Shown here in pieces: positions 1 through 6,976 of a DNA stretch of 10,762 bases (positions are counted from its first letter, which is position 1; the number at the start of each line of letters is the position of its first letter). The notes under the pieces were generated by a model. That model was not told where the DNA came from. It searched no databases and was given only the letters and a program-made list of their open reading frames with translations. The stretch is from Bacteroides sp. (lineage in GTDB: Bacteria; Bacteroidota; Bacteroidia; Bacteroidales; Bacteroidaceae): assembly GCA_019412865.1 (NCBI GenBank), contig DXOJ01000265.1, forward strand, positions 1-10,762, given 5' to 3'. Made by a program: the position numbers and the translations under genes.

Positions 1-972
1 ATTATCATATCTAAATATCTATTGGGAACTGCTTCTCCGCAGGAGGAGAAAGAAATCATGGAATGGCGGAATGCTGATGCCGGGCACGAACAGGAATTTC
101 AGGAACTGTGCGAGAGCTGGCAGATAGCTCATGCGGGAATACATCCGGTAATTCCTGATAAAGAACGTGTGTGGGAAAAGATAATGAGTAATCTGAATCT
201 GGTGAAACCTGTGAAGATGTACACGCGGCGGTTGTTGTATCAGGCAGTGGGAATTGCTGCTATGCTGGCACTGGTGTTGGGCTTCTCACTCTCTCTGCTG
301 GTTTCGGAAGAGGAAGAAGTAGGATTAGTCTCATTTACAGCTCCTGTTGGCCAGAAAGCTGAAGTCAGTTTGCCGGATGGCACTAAAGTTTGGTTGAATT
401 CCGGTTCTACTTTGACCTATTCTACGGATTATGCCAAAGACCGCCGTTCTGTAAAATTGAACGGACAGGCCTTTTTTGATGTGGTGCAAGACAGTAAGAG
501 ACAGTTTGATGTATTGGTAGGTGATGTGAAAGTGTTGGTTCATGGTACGGCATTCGATGTCAATGGATATGGAGACCATTCAGAATTGGAAGTTGTACTG
601 CTTAGAGGGCACGTGACGGTTGTCTCGGCTTTAACGGACAAGCTGCTGGCAGATATGAAACCCAATCAGAAAGTCATTATTCCTTTGCATGAAATGGAGA
701 AGTGTAAATTGGAGGCTTGCGATGCTGAAGTAGAGTCCGTATGGCGATTGGGCAAGTTGAAAATTGAAAATGAGAATCTGCAGGAAATAGTTCAAAAAAT
801 GGAACGATGGTATGGCATCAAAATTCAATTGCATGATGTACCGGAAAATAAACGTTATTGGATGACAATTAAAACAGAATCTTTGCGAGAGATGCTTGAG
901 ATCATTAATCGGGTGACTCCGATTACATACACTATTAACGGAGAGGAGGTGAGCATAACCGGAAGAAAGTAA
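1..972 (+). CDS. FecR-family anti-sigma factor (5' end outside the window)
   Basis: Inner-membrane anti-sigma factor that holds an ECF sigma factor until an outer-membrane SusC-type transporter signals. The frame is open from base 1 and the stop is TAA at 970-972. The residues before and after base 22 (KYLLGTASPQEEKEIMEW) match the conserved N-terminal sigma-binding motif of this family, so the TTG at 22 and the ATG at 58 lie inside the gene and the real start is upstream. Counting from base 22: cytoplasmic sigma-binding region about 1-68, one membrane helix about 71-94 followed by an acidic EEEE patch, periplasmic FecR domain about 102-205 with the typical LPDGTKVWLNSGS and HGTAFDV motifs, and a C-terminal DUF4974/STN-like domain about 245-314 that begins LKIENENLQEIVQKME. 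The transporter with an STN domain 162 nt downstream is its likely partner. An ECF sigma gene probably precedes it outside the window. The family is secure; the ligand is unknown. Confidence 0.95.
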   Translation: MIISKYLLGTASPQEEKEIMEWRNADAGHEQEFQELCESWQIAHAGIHPVIPDKERVWEKIMSNLNLVKPVKMYTRRLLYQAVGIAAMLALVLGFSLSLLVSEEEEVGLVSFTAPVGQKAEVSLPDGTKVWLNSGSTLTYSTDYAKDRRSVKLNGQAFFDVVQDSKRQFDVLVGDVKVLVHGTAFDVNGYGDHSELEVVLLRGHVTVVSALTDKLLADMKPNQKVIIPLHEMEKCKLEACDAEVESVWRLGKLKIENENLQEIVQKMERWYGIKIQLHDVPENKRYWMTIKTESLREMLEIINRVTPITYTINGEEVSITGRK

Positions 973-981
973 TCGAAGAAT

Positions 982-1017
982 AAAAAAGGACGCAGAAGAG
1001 TGCCATCTTCCACGTCC
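982..1017 (-). terminator. Rho-independent terminator, minus strand
   Basis: On the minus strand a symmetrical hairpin (GGACG, CA/TG-type internal loop, GAAGA paired with TCTTC, six-base loop, closing CGTCC) is followed directly by six Ts. On the + strand the arms are 988-992/1013-1017 and 995-999/1006-1010, with the A-run at 982-987. The A-run sits on the 5' side when read as +, and no T-run follows the hairpin on that strand, so it does not look like a terminator for the anti-sigma gene. No protein gene lies to the right on the minus strand, which is why a small RNA is proposed. Confidence 0.65.
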
Positions 1018-1041
1018 GAAGAGCAAAACCTGCGTATGTAT

Positions 1042-1062
1042 GCTATCCGTCAGACGGATGGC
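1042..1062 (+). other. Compact hairpin in the SusC leader region
   Basis: GCTATCCG (1042-1049) pairs with CGGATGGC (1055-1062) around the loop TCAGA: eight pairs in + strand RNA, one of them a G-U wobble. In minus-strand RNA the wobble becomes an A/C mismatch, leaving five central pairs. If the SusC mRNA starts upstream of it, this would be a leader structure that meets the antisense RNA loop to loop. No T-run follows. A role is inference only. Confidence 0.45.
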
Positions 1063-1088
1063 ACAGGTATAGCCTTGCTTTATGCGGA

Positions 1089-1096
1089 CAAAGGTA
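1089..1096 (-). promoter_or_regulatory. Bacteroides-type -7 element (TACCTTTG), minus strand
   Basis: CAAAGGTA on the + strand is TACCTTTG on the minus strand, an exact match to the Bacteroides housekeeping -7 consensus TAnnTTTG. The bases upstream of it on that strand are A/T-rich. A -33 box is poor: the expected place (about 1116-1121) reads GGTT/AGGT, not TTTG. Alone, an eight-base motif with two free positions is weak evidence; its placement about 100 nt ahead of a same-strand terminator strengthens it. I found no TAnnTTTG on the + strand in this gap, as expected if the SusC operon uses an ECF sigma factor. Confidence 0.5.
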
Positions 1097-1134
1097 ATAA
1101 TTAATTCCTTTATTTAACCTTAAATGAGTTTACA

Positions 1135-4100
1135 ATGTTGAAGCTAAAACAAATATTATGTAGCATTCTTGTTTTGGGCAGCCTGCTTTCCAGCCCTTCG
1201 CTATGGGCGCAGAAAGAGACTAAAGTCAATATCGCTGCCAGGCAGATTTCTTTAAAAAACCTGATACAAGCTGTTGAAAAACAGACAGATTATACTTTTG
1301 TGTTCGATAATTCTATCCCTCTGTCACGTATTGTTTCCCTGAAAGGAGGTTCTCAATATCTTTCGGATGTGCTGAAACAGGCCTTTGATAAAAGTGACAT
1401 TGCGTATGAAATAGTAGGCAAACAGATTGTTTTACAAAAGGTGCAGACGAAGACCAACCGGACGATTTCGGGTGTGGTGAAAGATGAGCAGGGAGAAGCG
1501 GTCATCGGAGCGAGCGTATTGGTAAAAGGTACCACCAACGGTACGGTTACCGATTTTAACGGAAAGTTTGAGTTGCAGAATGTACCAGAAAGTGCCACTA
1601 TTGATGTGACGTTTATAGGTTACGCCCCACAGAGCAAAAAGGTGGTGGCCGGAGTACGTTCAATGAATTTCGTTCTTGAAGAAGATACAGAGACATTGGA
1701 TGAAGTAGTAGTGGTAGGTTACGGCGTACAACGTAAACGGGACCTTTCCGGTTCGATAGCTTCCGTCAAAGGCGATATCATTACTGAATATGCAAATACT
1801 TCTGTTGCGTCAGCATTACAGGGACGCGTGTCAGGCGTACAGATTCAGCAAACTAATGGCCAGCCGGGAGCCGGAATACAAGTGAGGGTACGTGGTTCCA
1901 ATTCTATTCGGGGTGACAATGAACCGCTTTGGATTATCAACGGATTTCCGGGTGACATTAATATGATTAATACGGCTGATATCGAATCTGTTGAAGTGAT
2001 GAAAGATGCTTCCGCAACTGCTATCTATGGCTCGCGCGGTGCCAATGGTGTCATCTTGATTACGACGAAGCAAGCTAAAGAGGGGAAGATTACGGTGGAA
2101 TACAATGCCAGCTTCGGTGTGCAGAGTCTGGCTAAAGAACTTGAGCTACTCGATGCTTGGGAATATATGAGCTATCTGAATGAAAAAGCAGCGATTAATA
2201 ATCAGCCGACGATATATACCGATGAAGAGATTAAATCTACTCGGCATAGTACCAACTGGCAGCGTGAACTGTTTCGTAATGCACTTGTTACCGACCACTC
2301 TGTGAATGTCTCTGGTGGTACGGAAAAAGTTCAGGGAACGTTAGGCGCCAGCTATTTCGATCAGCAAGGTATCGTGAAGGAAAGTGGCTATAAACGTATG
2401 TCTATCCGTTCGAGCCTGAATTATCACATCTCAAAATATGTCACCGTGTCGAGCAACTTGATTTTCAGCCGCTCCAATCATAATCAGATGAATTCGCAGG
2501 GAGGTAGCCGGGGAACGTCTGTTATCGGTTCTACACTGATTCTGCCGCCAACAGCGACACCTCATTATGACGACGGAACCTGGAATGACTTCCAGACACA
2601 ACCGATTGCACCGGTAAATCCGTTGGCTTATGTGAAAGAAGTGGATAATAAATGGTACGCCAACCGGATTATGGCAAATGCTTCGTTGACAATTAAACCG
2701 ATAGACGGACTTTCAATCCAGTTATCTGCCAACGTAAACAATAACCAGAACCGCAAAGATTATTACAAGTCATTGCAATATCCTAATTCACAAGGGGCTG
2801 CCTCTATTACATTTGGAGAAACAGTCGGCATCACAAGTAATAATATCATAACCTATAATAAGAGTTTTCTAAAAAAACACCATTTGAGTGTGATGGGTGG
2901 TTTTACCTACGAACAGAGTACATCGAAAACTGCGGGAACGGGTACGGCCGAAGGTTTCTTGAGTGATGTGACCGAAACCTATGATATGGATGCAGCTACT
3001 GTTAAAGGGCTGCCGACATCTTCTTATTCAGATTGGCGTTTGTTCTCTTTTCTGGGACGTGTCAACTATAATTATGCTGATCGCTATCTTTTGACTGCCA
3101 GTCTTCGTGCCGACGGTTCCTCACGTTATAGTAAAGGAAACAAATGGGGATATTTCCCTTCAGCGGCAGCGGCCTGGCGTCTTTCGCAAGAGTCTTTTTT
3201 GCGTGATGTAGAGTGGCTTTCGGATCTAAAGTTCCGTTTGAGTTACGGAGTGACTGGTAGCACTGCCATCTCACCGTATTCTACCCAGAACACATTGAGG
3301 ACGGAAAATGTAGTATTCGATAAGAATACGACAGTGGCGTATCTTCCGTCAGATACCTACACCGGTGATTTGAAATGGGAAACAACCTCACAGTTTAATG
3401 TGGGGGTTGATCTGTCCCTGTTTAATAATCGCCTCCGCATGACTGCAGATTATTATCGGAAGAAAACGACTGATTTGCTGAACAATGTAGAGATGCCTCG
3501 TTCAAGTGGATACACCACTGCCCTGCGTAACATCGGTTCCATCCGTAACTCGGGGTTTGAGTTGCAACTCGACGGGCGGATTATTGATCGTGCTGTGAAA
3601 TGGGATTTGGGTGTCAACTTCTCGCTTAATCGCAGCAAAGTGTTAGTCCTTTCGGAAGATAAGGATATTTTCGGTGGCGAATTGGATAATACCATTCTGA
3701 AAGACCAGCTCAATCTGATGCGTGTGGGTGAGCCAATGTATGTTTTCTACGGATATGTTGAAGATGGATACGATGAGAACGGTCATATCGTATATAAGAA
3801 TATGGATGACGATCCTGCCATCACAGCAGCAGACAAGACCATCATCGGTGATCCTAATCCTGATTTTCTGGTCAATCTAACTACAGCAGTCAGTTATAAA
3901 GGGTTTACGCTAAGCGCTTTCTTCCAGAGTTCAATAGGTAATGATATATATTCGCTTAGTATGGCTGCACAAGCTTATGATTATGGATATAACGGGAATA
4001 CGTTGCGCGAGGTGTACTACAACCATTGGACACCCGAGAATCCTACCGCAAAATATCCCAATCTCGATCAGACTTCCTATAAAATGTCCGACCGGTTTGT

Positions 4101-4350
4101 TTATGACGGCAGCTTCGTCAGACTTAAAAACCTCGAATTGGCCTACGATGTACCTTGTGCCCGTAGCAAATTCATCAAGCGCGCCCGTGCCTATGTGAGT
4201 GCCCAAAACCTGTTTACTATTACGAGCTACCCTTTCTGGGATCCGGATATAAATGCCAATGGTGGCGGAAGCTCGATGATTCAGGGGGTAGATTCGTATT
4301 GTTATCCTAGTGCCCGTACTTATACGATTGGATGCCGACTCACTTTCTAA
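1135..4350 (+). CDS. SusC-like TonB-dependent transporter with STN domain
   Basis: Outer-membrane transporter of 1071 residues, a full family length, that imports glycan fragments using TonB energy. Signal peptide about 1-25 (cut after SLWA), STN signalling domain about 30-103, carboxypeptidase-regulatory-like domain about 109-182 (ISGVVKDEQGEAVIGASV), a conserved LDEVVVVGYG segment at 188-197, plug about 200-312 with LWIINGFPGD and SVEVMKDASATAIYGSRGA, then the beta-barrel ending in YTIGCRLTF with the terminal Phe typical of such barrels. ATG at 1135 is chosen because the signal peptide follows at once and an in-frame stop lies at 1102-1104. No strong Shine-Dalgarno is visible, which is usual for the genus. 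The STN domain marks it as a signal-transducing member and fits the FecR-type gene upstream. The SusD-like gene follows after 20 nt. Family very sure; substrate unknown. Confidence 0.97.
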   Translation: MLKLKQILCSILVLGSLLSSPSLWAQKETKVNIAARQISLKNLIQAVEKQTDYTFVFDNSIPLSRIVSLKGGSQYLSDVLKQAFDKSDIAYEIVGKQIVLQKVQTKTNRTISGVVKDEQGEAVIGASVLVKGTTNGTVTDFNGKFELQNVPESATIDVTFIGYAPQSKKVVAGVRSMNFVLEEDTETLDEVVVVGYGVQRKRDLSGSIASVKGDIITEYANTSVASALQGRVSGVQIQQTNGQPGAGIQVRVRGSNSIRGDNEPLWIINGFPGDINMINTADIESVEVMKDASATAIYGSRGANGVILITTKQAKEGKITVEYNASFGVQSLAKELELLDAWEYMSYLNEKAAINNQPTIYTDEEIKSTRHSTNWQRELFRNALVTDHSVNVSGGTEKVQGTLGASYFDQQGIVKESGYKRMSIRSSLNYHISKYVTVSSNLIFSRSNHNQMNSQGGSRGTSVIGSTLILPPTATPHYDDGTWNDFQTQPIAPVNPLAYVKEVDNKWYANRIMANASLTIKPIDGLSIQLSANVNNNQNRKDYYKSLQYPNSQGAASITFGETVGITSNNIITYNKSFLKKHHLSVMGGFTYEQSTSKTAGTGTAEGFLSDVTETYDMDAATVKGLPTSSYSDWRLFSFLGRVNYNYADRYLLTASLRADGSSRYSKGNKWGYFPSAAAAWRLSQESFLRDVEWLSDLKFRLSYGVTGSTAISPYSTQNTLRTENVVFDKNTTVAYLPSDTYTGDLKWETTSQFNVGVDLSLFNNRLRMTADYYRKKTTDLLNNVEMPRSSGYTTALRNIGSIRNSGFELQLDGRIIDRAVKWDLGVNFSLNRSKVLVLSEDKDIFGGELDNTILKDQLNLMRVGEPMYVFYGYVEDGYDENGHIVYKNMDDDPAITAADKTIIGDPNPDFLVNLTTAVSYKGFTLSAFFQSSIGNDIYSLSMAAQAYDYGYNGNTLREVYYNHWTPENPTAKYPNLDQTSYKMSDRFVYDGSFVRLKNLELAYDVPCARSKFIKRARAYVSAQNLFTITSYPFWDPDINANGGGSSMIQGVDSYCYPSARTYTIGCRLTF

Positions 4351-4370
4351 CATATAAAAATAGATGTCTT

Positions 4371-5849
4371 ATGAAAAAATTATTGATATATATTGCCGCT
4401 TTTGCTATGATACTGGCAATGAACACATCCTGTGAAGATATGGGCTCTTTGGAAGAACATCCGAAGAAAGTGGATGCAACGACTTTTATGGCGAATGCCA
4501 AAGAAGTGGAGAGTGTTATCAATTCCATCTATTTCCAACTCCGTCGTGATCCGGGATTCAGTCGTTATCTGATTGTTCTGGAAGAAGGACTGGCGGATTA
4601 TTGTATTGGAAGAGGTAACTATGCCACAGCTTATGATACCGGGCTTACCAGTGGTGGGGTGGGCTTCTCCAAAGATAGCTGGGCGGTGTTGTATCGTGCC
4701 ATTCGTTTTGCCAATAATATTCTTGACGGTATAGGTAATACTCCACTCTCGCAACAGGAGTATAACAACCTTACCGGGGAAACACGTTTTCTACGTGCAT
4801 TCGCCTATTCATGGCTGGCACGAAATTGGGGCGCCGTTCCTTTTTTTGATGAACAGAACATGAATGACTTTAATAAACCCCGTACTCCGGAAGCTGATAT
4901 CTGGAAGTTTGTGATTGATGAGGCCGATTATGCTGCATCCAATCTACCGGAAGTGGCTAAATCTGCCGGACGTCCTTCGCGTTATGCCGCATTGGCATTG
5001 AAAACAGAAGCTTGTCTCTATGCCGGTCGTTATGAAGAAGCGGCTGAAGCAGCCGGTTTAATTATTTCATCCAAACGATATTCTCTGGTTGAGGTTGGCA
5101 AAGCGGATGATTTCCTCGACCTTTACGGTCATACAGCTAATGCCACTTCTGAAGAAATTTTCTATATAAAGTTCAACCGCGATAGTGGATCGACCATCGC
5201 CTATATGTATCTCTGCAAGCCCAATCCTTTCGTGAATATGGGAGCTGTAGGAATTTATACCGATTATCAGAAGAATAAATTTATTCAGAATTGGGACCAG
5301 AATGATTTACGCTATCAGTTCGGATTGTATAAACAAACGCAGAATGGAACACTTAATGCACTGACTAAAACGGGTATGATTTGCTCGAAATTCAGAGACT
5401 CGGAATGGACAGGGAGCAGTACAACCCCCAATGACAATCCGGTATATCGTTATGCTGATATTCTGCTTTATTATGCAGAAGCTGTTTGTCGCTGGAAAGG
5501 AGCTCCTACCGATGATGCCATGGAAAAATTGAATATGGTGCGGCGACGTGCTTACGGACAGAAACCGACACAAGCATCTTCTTCAGACTATAAACTGGCC
5601 GATTATGCAAGTAAAGATGCTTTCCTTGCACTGGTGTTGCAGGAGCGTGGCTACGAAACGATTTTTGAAGGTAAACGCTACAATGACCTGAAGCGTTGTG
5701 GAAAGCTTGCAGAAGCAGCTTTGGCTGCCGGACGTATTTCGGCTTTATCCGAAGTGGGAGATGCAGCTTACTGGTGGCCTATCCCTACCGATGAATTTAA
5801 TTATAATATGGCATTGGATCAGACAAAAGACCAGAATCCTGGGTATTAA
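4371..5849 (+). CDS. SusD-like surface glycan-binding lipoprotein
   Basis: Partner lipoprotein (492 residues) that forms the lid on the SusC-like barrel and binds glycan at the cell surface. The start is ATG 4371, not the in-frame ATG at 4332: from 4371 a lipoprotein signal peptide follows directly (MKKLLIYIAAFAMILA, lipidated Cys21), whereas 4332 would lie inside the SusC gene and put a polar stretch first. SusD/RagB hallmarks: GETRFLRAFAYSWLARNWG at 136-154 and PFFDE, RYADILLYYAEA at 360-371, LNMVRRRAYG at 387-396, ERGYETIFEGKRYNDLKR at 425-442, WWPIPTDEF at 468-476, and the C-terminal DQNPGY. The helical TPR-like region is about 130-240. Cys21 is followed by Glu-Asp, in line with surface export. 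Position after SusC and before the enzymes is classical PUL order. Ligand unknown. Confidence 0.96.
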   Translation: MKKLLIYIAAFAMILAMNTSCEDMGSLEEHPKKVDATTFMANAKEVESVINSIYFQLRRDPGFSRYLIVLEEGLADYCIGRGNYATAYDTGLTSGGVGFSKDSWAVLYRAIRFANNILDGIGNTPLSQQEYNNLTGETRFLRAFAYSWLARNWGAVPFFDEQNMNDFNKPRTPEADIWKFVIDEADYAASNLPEVAKSAGRPSRYAALALKTEACLYAGRYEEAAEAAGLIISSKRYSLVEVGKADDFLDLYGHTANATSEEIFYIKFNRDSGSTIAYMYLCKPNPFVNMGAVGIYTDYQKNKFIQNWDQNDLRYQFGLYKQTQNGTLNALTKTGMICSKFRDSEWTGSSTTPNDNPVYRYADILLYYAEAVCRWKGAPTDDAMEKLNMVRRRAYGQKPTQASSSDYKLADYASKDAFLALVLQERGYETIFEGKRYNDLKRCGKLAEAALAAGRISALSEVGDAAYWWPIPTDEFNYNMALDQTKDQNPGY

Positions 5850-5872
5850 CAACTTAATTAATTTGATTTCTT

Positions 5873-6949
5873 ATGAATAGATTGAATATACTGATTGTAA
5901 CAATTCTCTTTTTATTGACAACAACCGGCTGCGCCCAACAGGCTGAAAGATGGTCGACGGAAAAAGCAAACGCATGGTACGCATCTCAAAAATGGCCGGT
6001 GGGTATCAACTACGTTACTGCTACGGCAATCAATCAGTTTGAGATGTGGCAAGAGGAGACTTTTGATCCGAAAACCATGGAGTTGGAGTTGGGACGTGCC
6101 GGGGAACTCGGATTCAATACGGTACGCATATTCCTGCATGATATGGTGTGGGAAGCGGATCCGGCAGGGTTTAAACAACGACTGGATACATTTCTGGGTA
6201 TCTGTCAGAAACATGGTATGCGTGCCATCGTCACTTTCTTTACGAATGGCGGGCGTTTTGAGAGTCCGAAACTCGGTGTACAACCGGCTTCTGTACAGGG
6301 TGTTCATAACTCTCAATGGATACAGAGTCCCGGAGCGCCATCCGTCAATGATCCGTCAACGTATCCGCGTCTGGAACGTTACGTGAAAGATGTGATGACT
6401 ACCTTTAAAGCAGATGATCGTATTTTATTGTGGTGTTTATATAACGAACCGGAAAACTTCAAGCAGAAAGCACACAGCATGCCATTGTTGCGCGAAGTGT
6501 TCCGTTGGGCGCGTGAGGTGAATCCCTCGCAACCGCTGTCGTCTCCGATATGGATTTATCCCGGAGGACATGGCACACGCAGTAATTTGCCGATTATCAG
6601 TTTTCTGGGTGAGAATTGTGACGTTATGACCTTTCACTGTTATTACGGACCTGAAGAAATGGAAAAATTCATCGCTTTCATGAAGCAGTTTGATCGTCCG
6701 GTTATCTGCCAGGAGTATATGGGACGCCCCCGTTCAACTTTTGAAGAAATAATGCCGATTCTTAAGCGTGAAAAGGTAGGTGCCATCAGTTGGGGATTGA
6801 CAGCAGGAAAGTGTAATTTCCATTTACAGTGGTCGAGCAAGGCCGGAGATCCGGAACCTGAAATCTGGTTTCATGATATATTCCGTCTGGATGGTACACC
6901 TTATAGTCAACAAGAAATTGATTTTATAAAAAGTATGACTTCAAACTGA
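5873..6949 (+). CDS. Clan GH-A (GH5-like) glycoside hydrolase lipoprotein
   Basis: Predicted retaining glycoside hydrolase of 358 residues, a single (beta/alpha)8-barrel. Signal peptide about 1-19 with lipidated Cys20 (TTTGC). Barrel landmarks of clan GH-A: VGINY at 43-47, VRIFLHD at 84-90 (strand 2 Arg), LWCLYNEPEN at 186-195 where Glu192 is the likely acid/base, HCYYGPEEM at 255-263, VICQEYMGRP at 278-287 where Glu281 is the likely nucleophile, and ISWGL at 305-309 with the strand 8 Trp. The signature resembles a Bacteroidota group often annotated cellulase-family or 1,4-beta-xylanase on weak grounds; I cannot fix the CAZy family or substrate. The residues after Cys20 (AQQAER) lack the early acidic cluster linked to surface display, so it may face the periplasm. 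It lies 23 nt after the SusD-like gene and 27 nt before the next enzyme. Confidence 0.85.
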   Translation: MNRLNILIVTILFLLTTTGCAQQAERWSTEKANAWYASQKWPVGINYVTATAINQFEMWQEETFDPKTMELELGRAGELGFNTVRIFLHDMVWEADPAGFKQRLDTFLGICQKHGMRAIVTFFTNGGRFESPKLGVQPASVQGVHNSQWIQSPGAPSVNDPSTYPRLERYVKDVMTTFKADDRILLWCLYNEPENFKQKAHSMPLLREVFRWAREVNPSQPLSSPIWIYPGGHGTRSNLPIISFLGENCDVMTFHCYYGPEEMEKFIAFMKQFDRPVICQEYMGRPRSTFEEIMPILKREKVGAISWGLTAGKCNFHLQWSSKAGDPEPEIWFHDIFRLDGTPYSQQEIDFIKSMTSN

Positions 6950-6976
6950 TCGATAACGGATTGAACAAATAAAAGA

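Larger units (their letters stand above)
981..1084 (-). ncRNA. Candidate antisense small RNA to the SusC leader (DonS-like)
   Basis: Predicted minus-strand RNA of roughly 100 nt. It would start a few bases past the -7 element at 1089-1096 and end in the U-run of the hairpin at 982-1017. Both ends are estimates. It lies wholly between the anti-sigma gene and the SusC-like gene and is antisense to the region that should hold the SusC mRNA leader. From memory of the literature, cis-encoded antisense RNAs at this position (DonS of the B. fragilis Don locus is the type case) repress PULs controlled by ECF sigma/anti-sigma pairs. Here the class is inferred from position, strand, length and the two signals, not from sequence similarity. 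The minus-strand RNA also contains the ATCCG/CGGAT hairpin near its middle. It could instead be no more than a terminator-like structure. Confidence 0.55.

Noticed and set aside
22..60. TTG at 22 or ATG at 58 as the start of the anti-sigma gene; the ATG follows an AGGAGGAG stretch at a good distance
   Set aside because: The same frame is open to base 1 and the residues across this region are the conserved N-terminal family motif. The AGGAGG encodes part of that motif (Gln-Glu-Glu), and Bacteroides relies little on such sites.
982..1017. The hairpin as a terminator of the anti-sigma gene on the + strand
   Set aside because: The run of A/T is on the 5' side for the + strand and GAAGAGC follows the stem, so there is no U-tract in that direction.
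973..1104. An open stretch of 43 codons in frame after the anti-sigma stop, which read-through would add to the protein
   Set aside because: It covers both hairpins and the proposed antisense RNA, has no homologous counterpart I know of, and the anti-sigma domain is already complete at the stop. Chance is the simpler account.
4332..4370. SusD-like protein starting at the ATG at 4332 inside the SusC gene
   Set aside because: It would put 13 mostly polar residues ahead of a clear lipoprotein signal peptide; ATG 4371 fits, 20 nt after the SusC stop.
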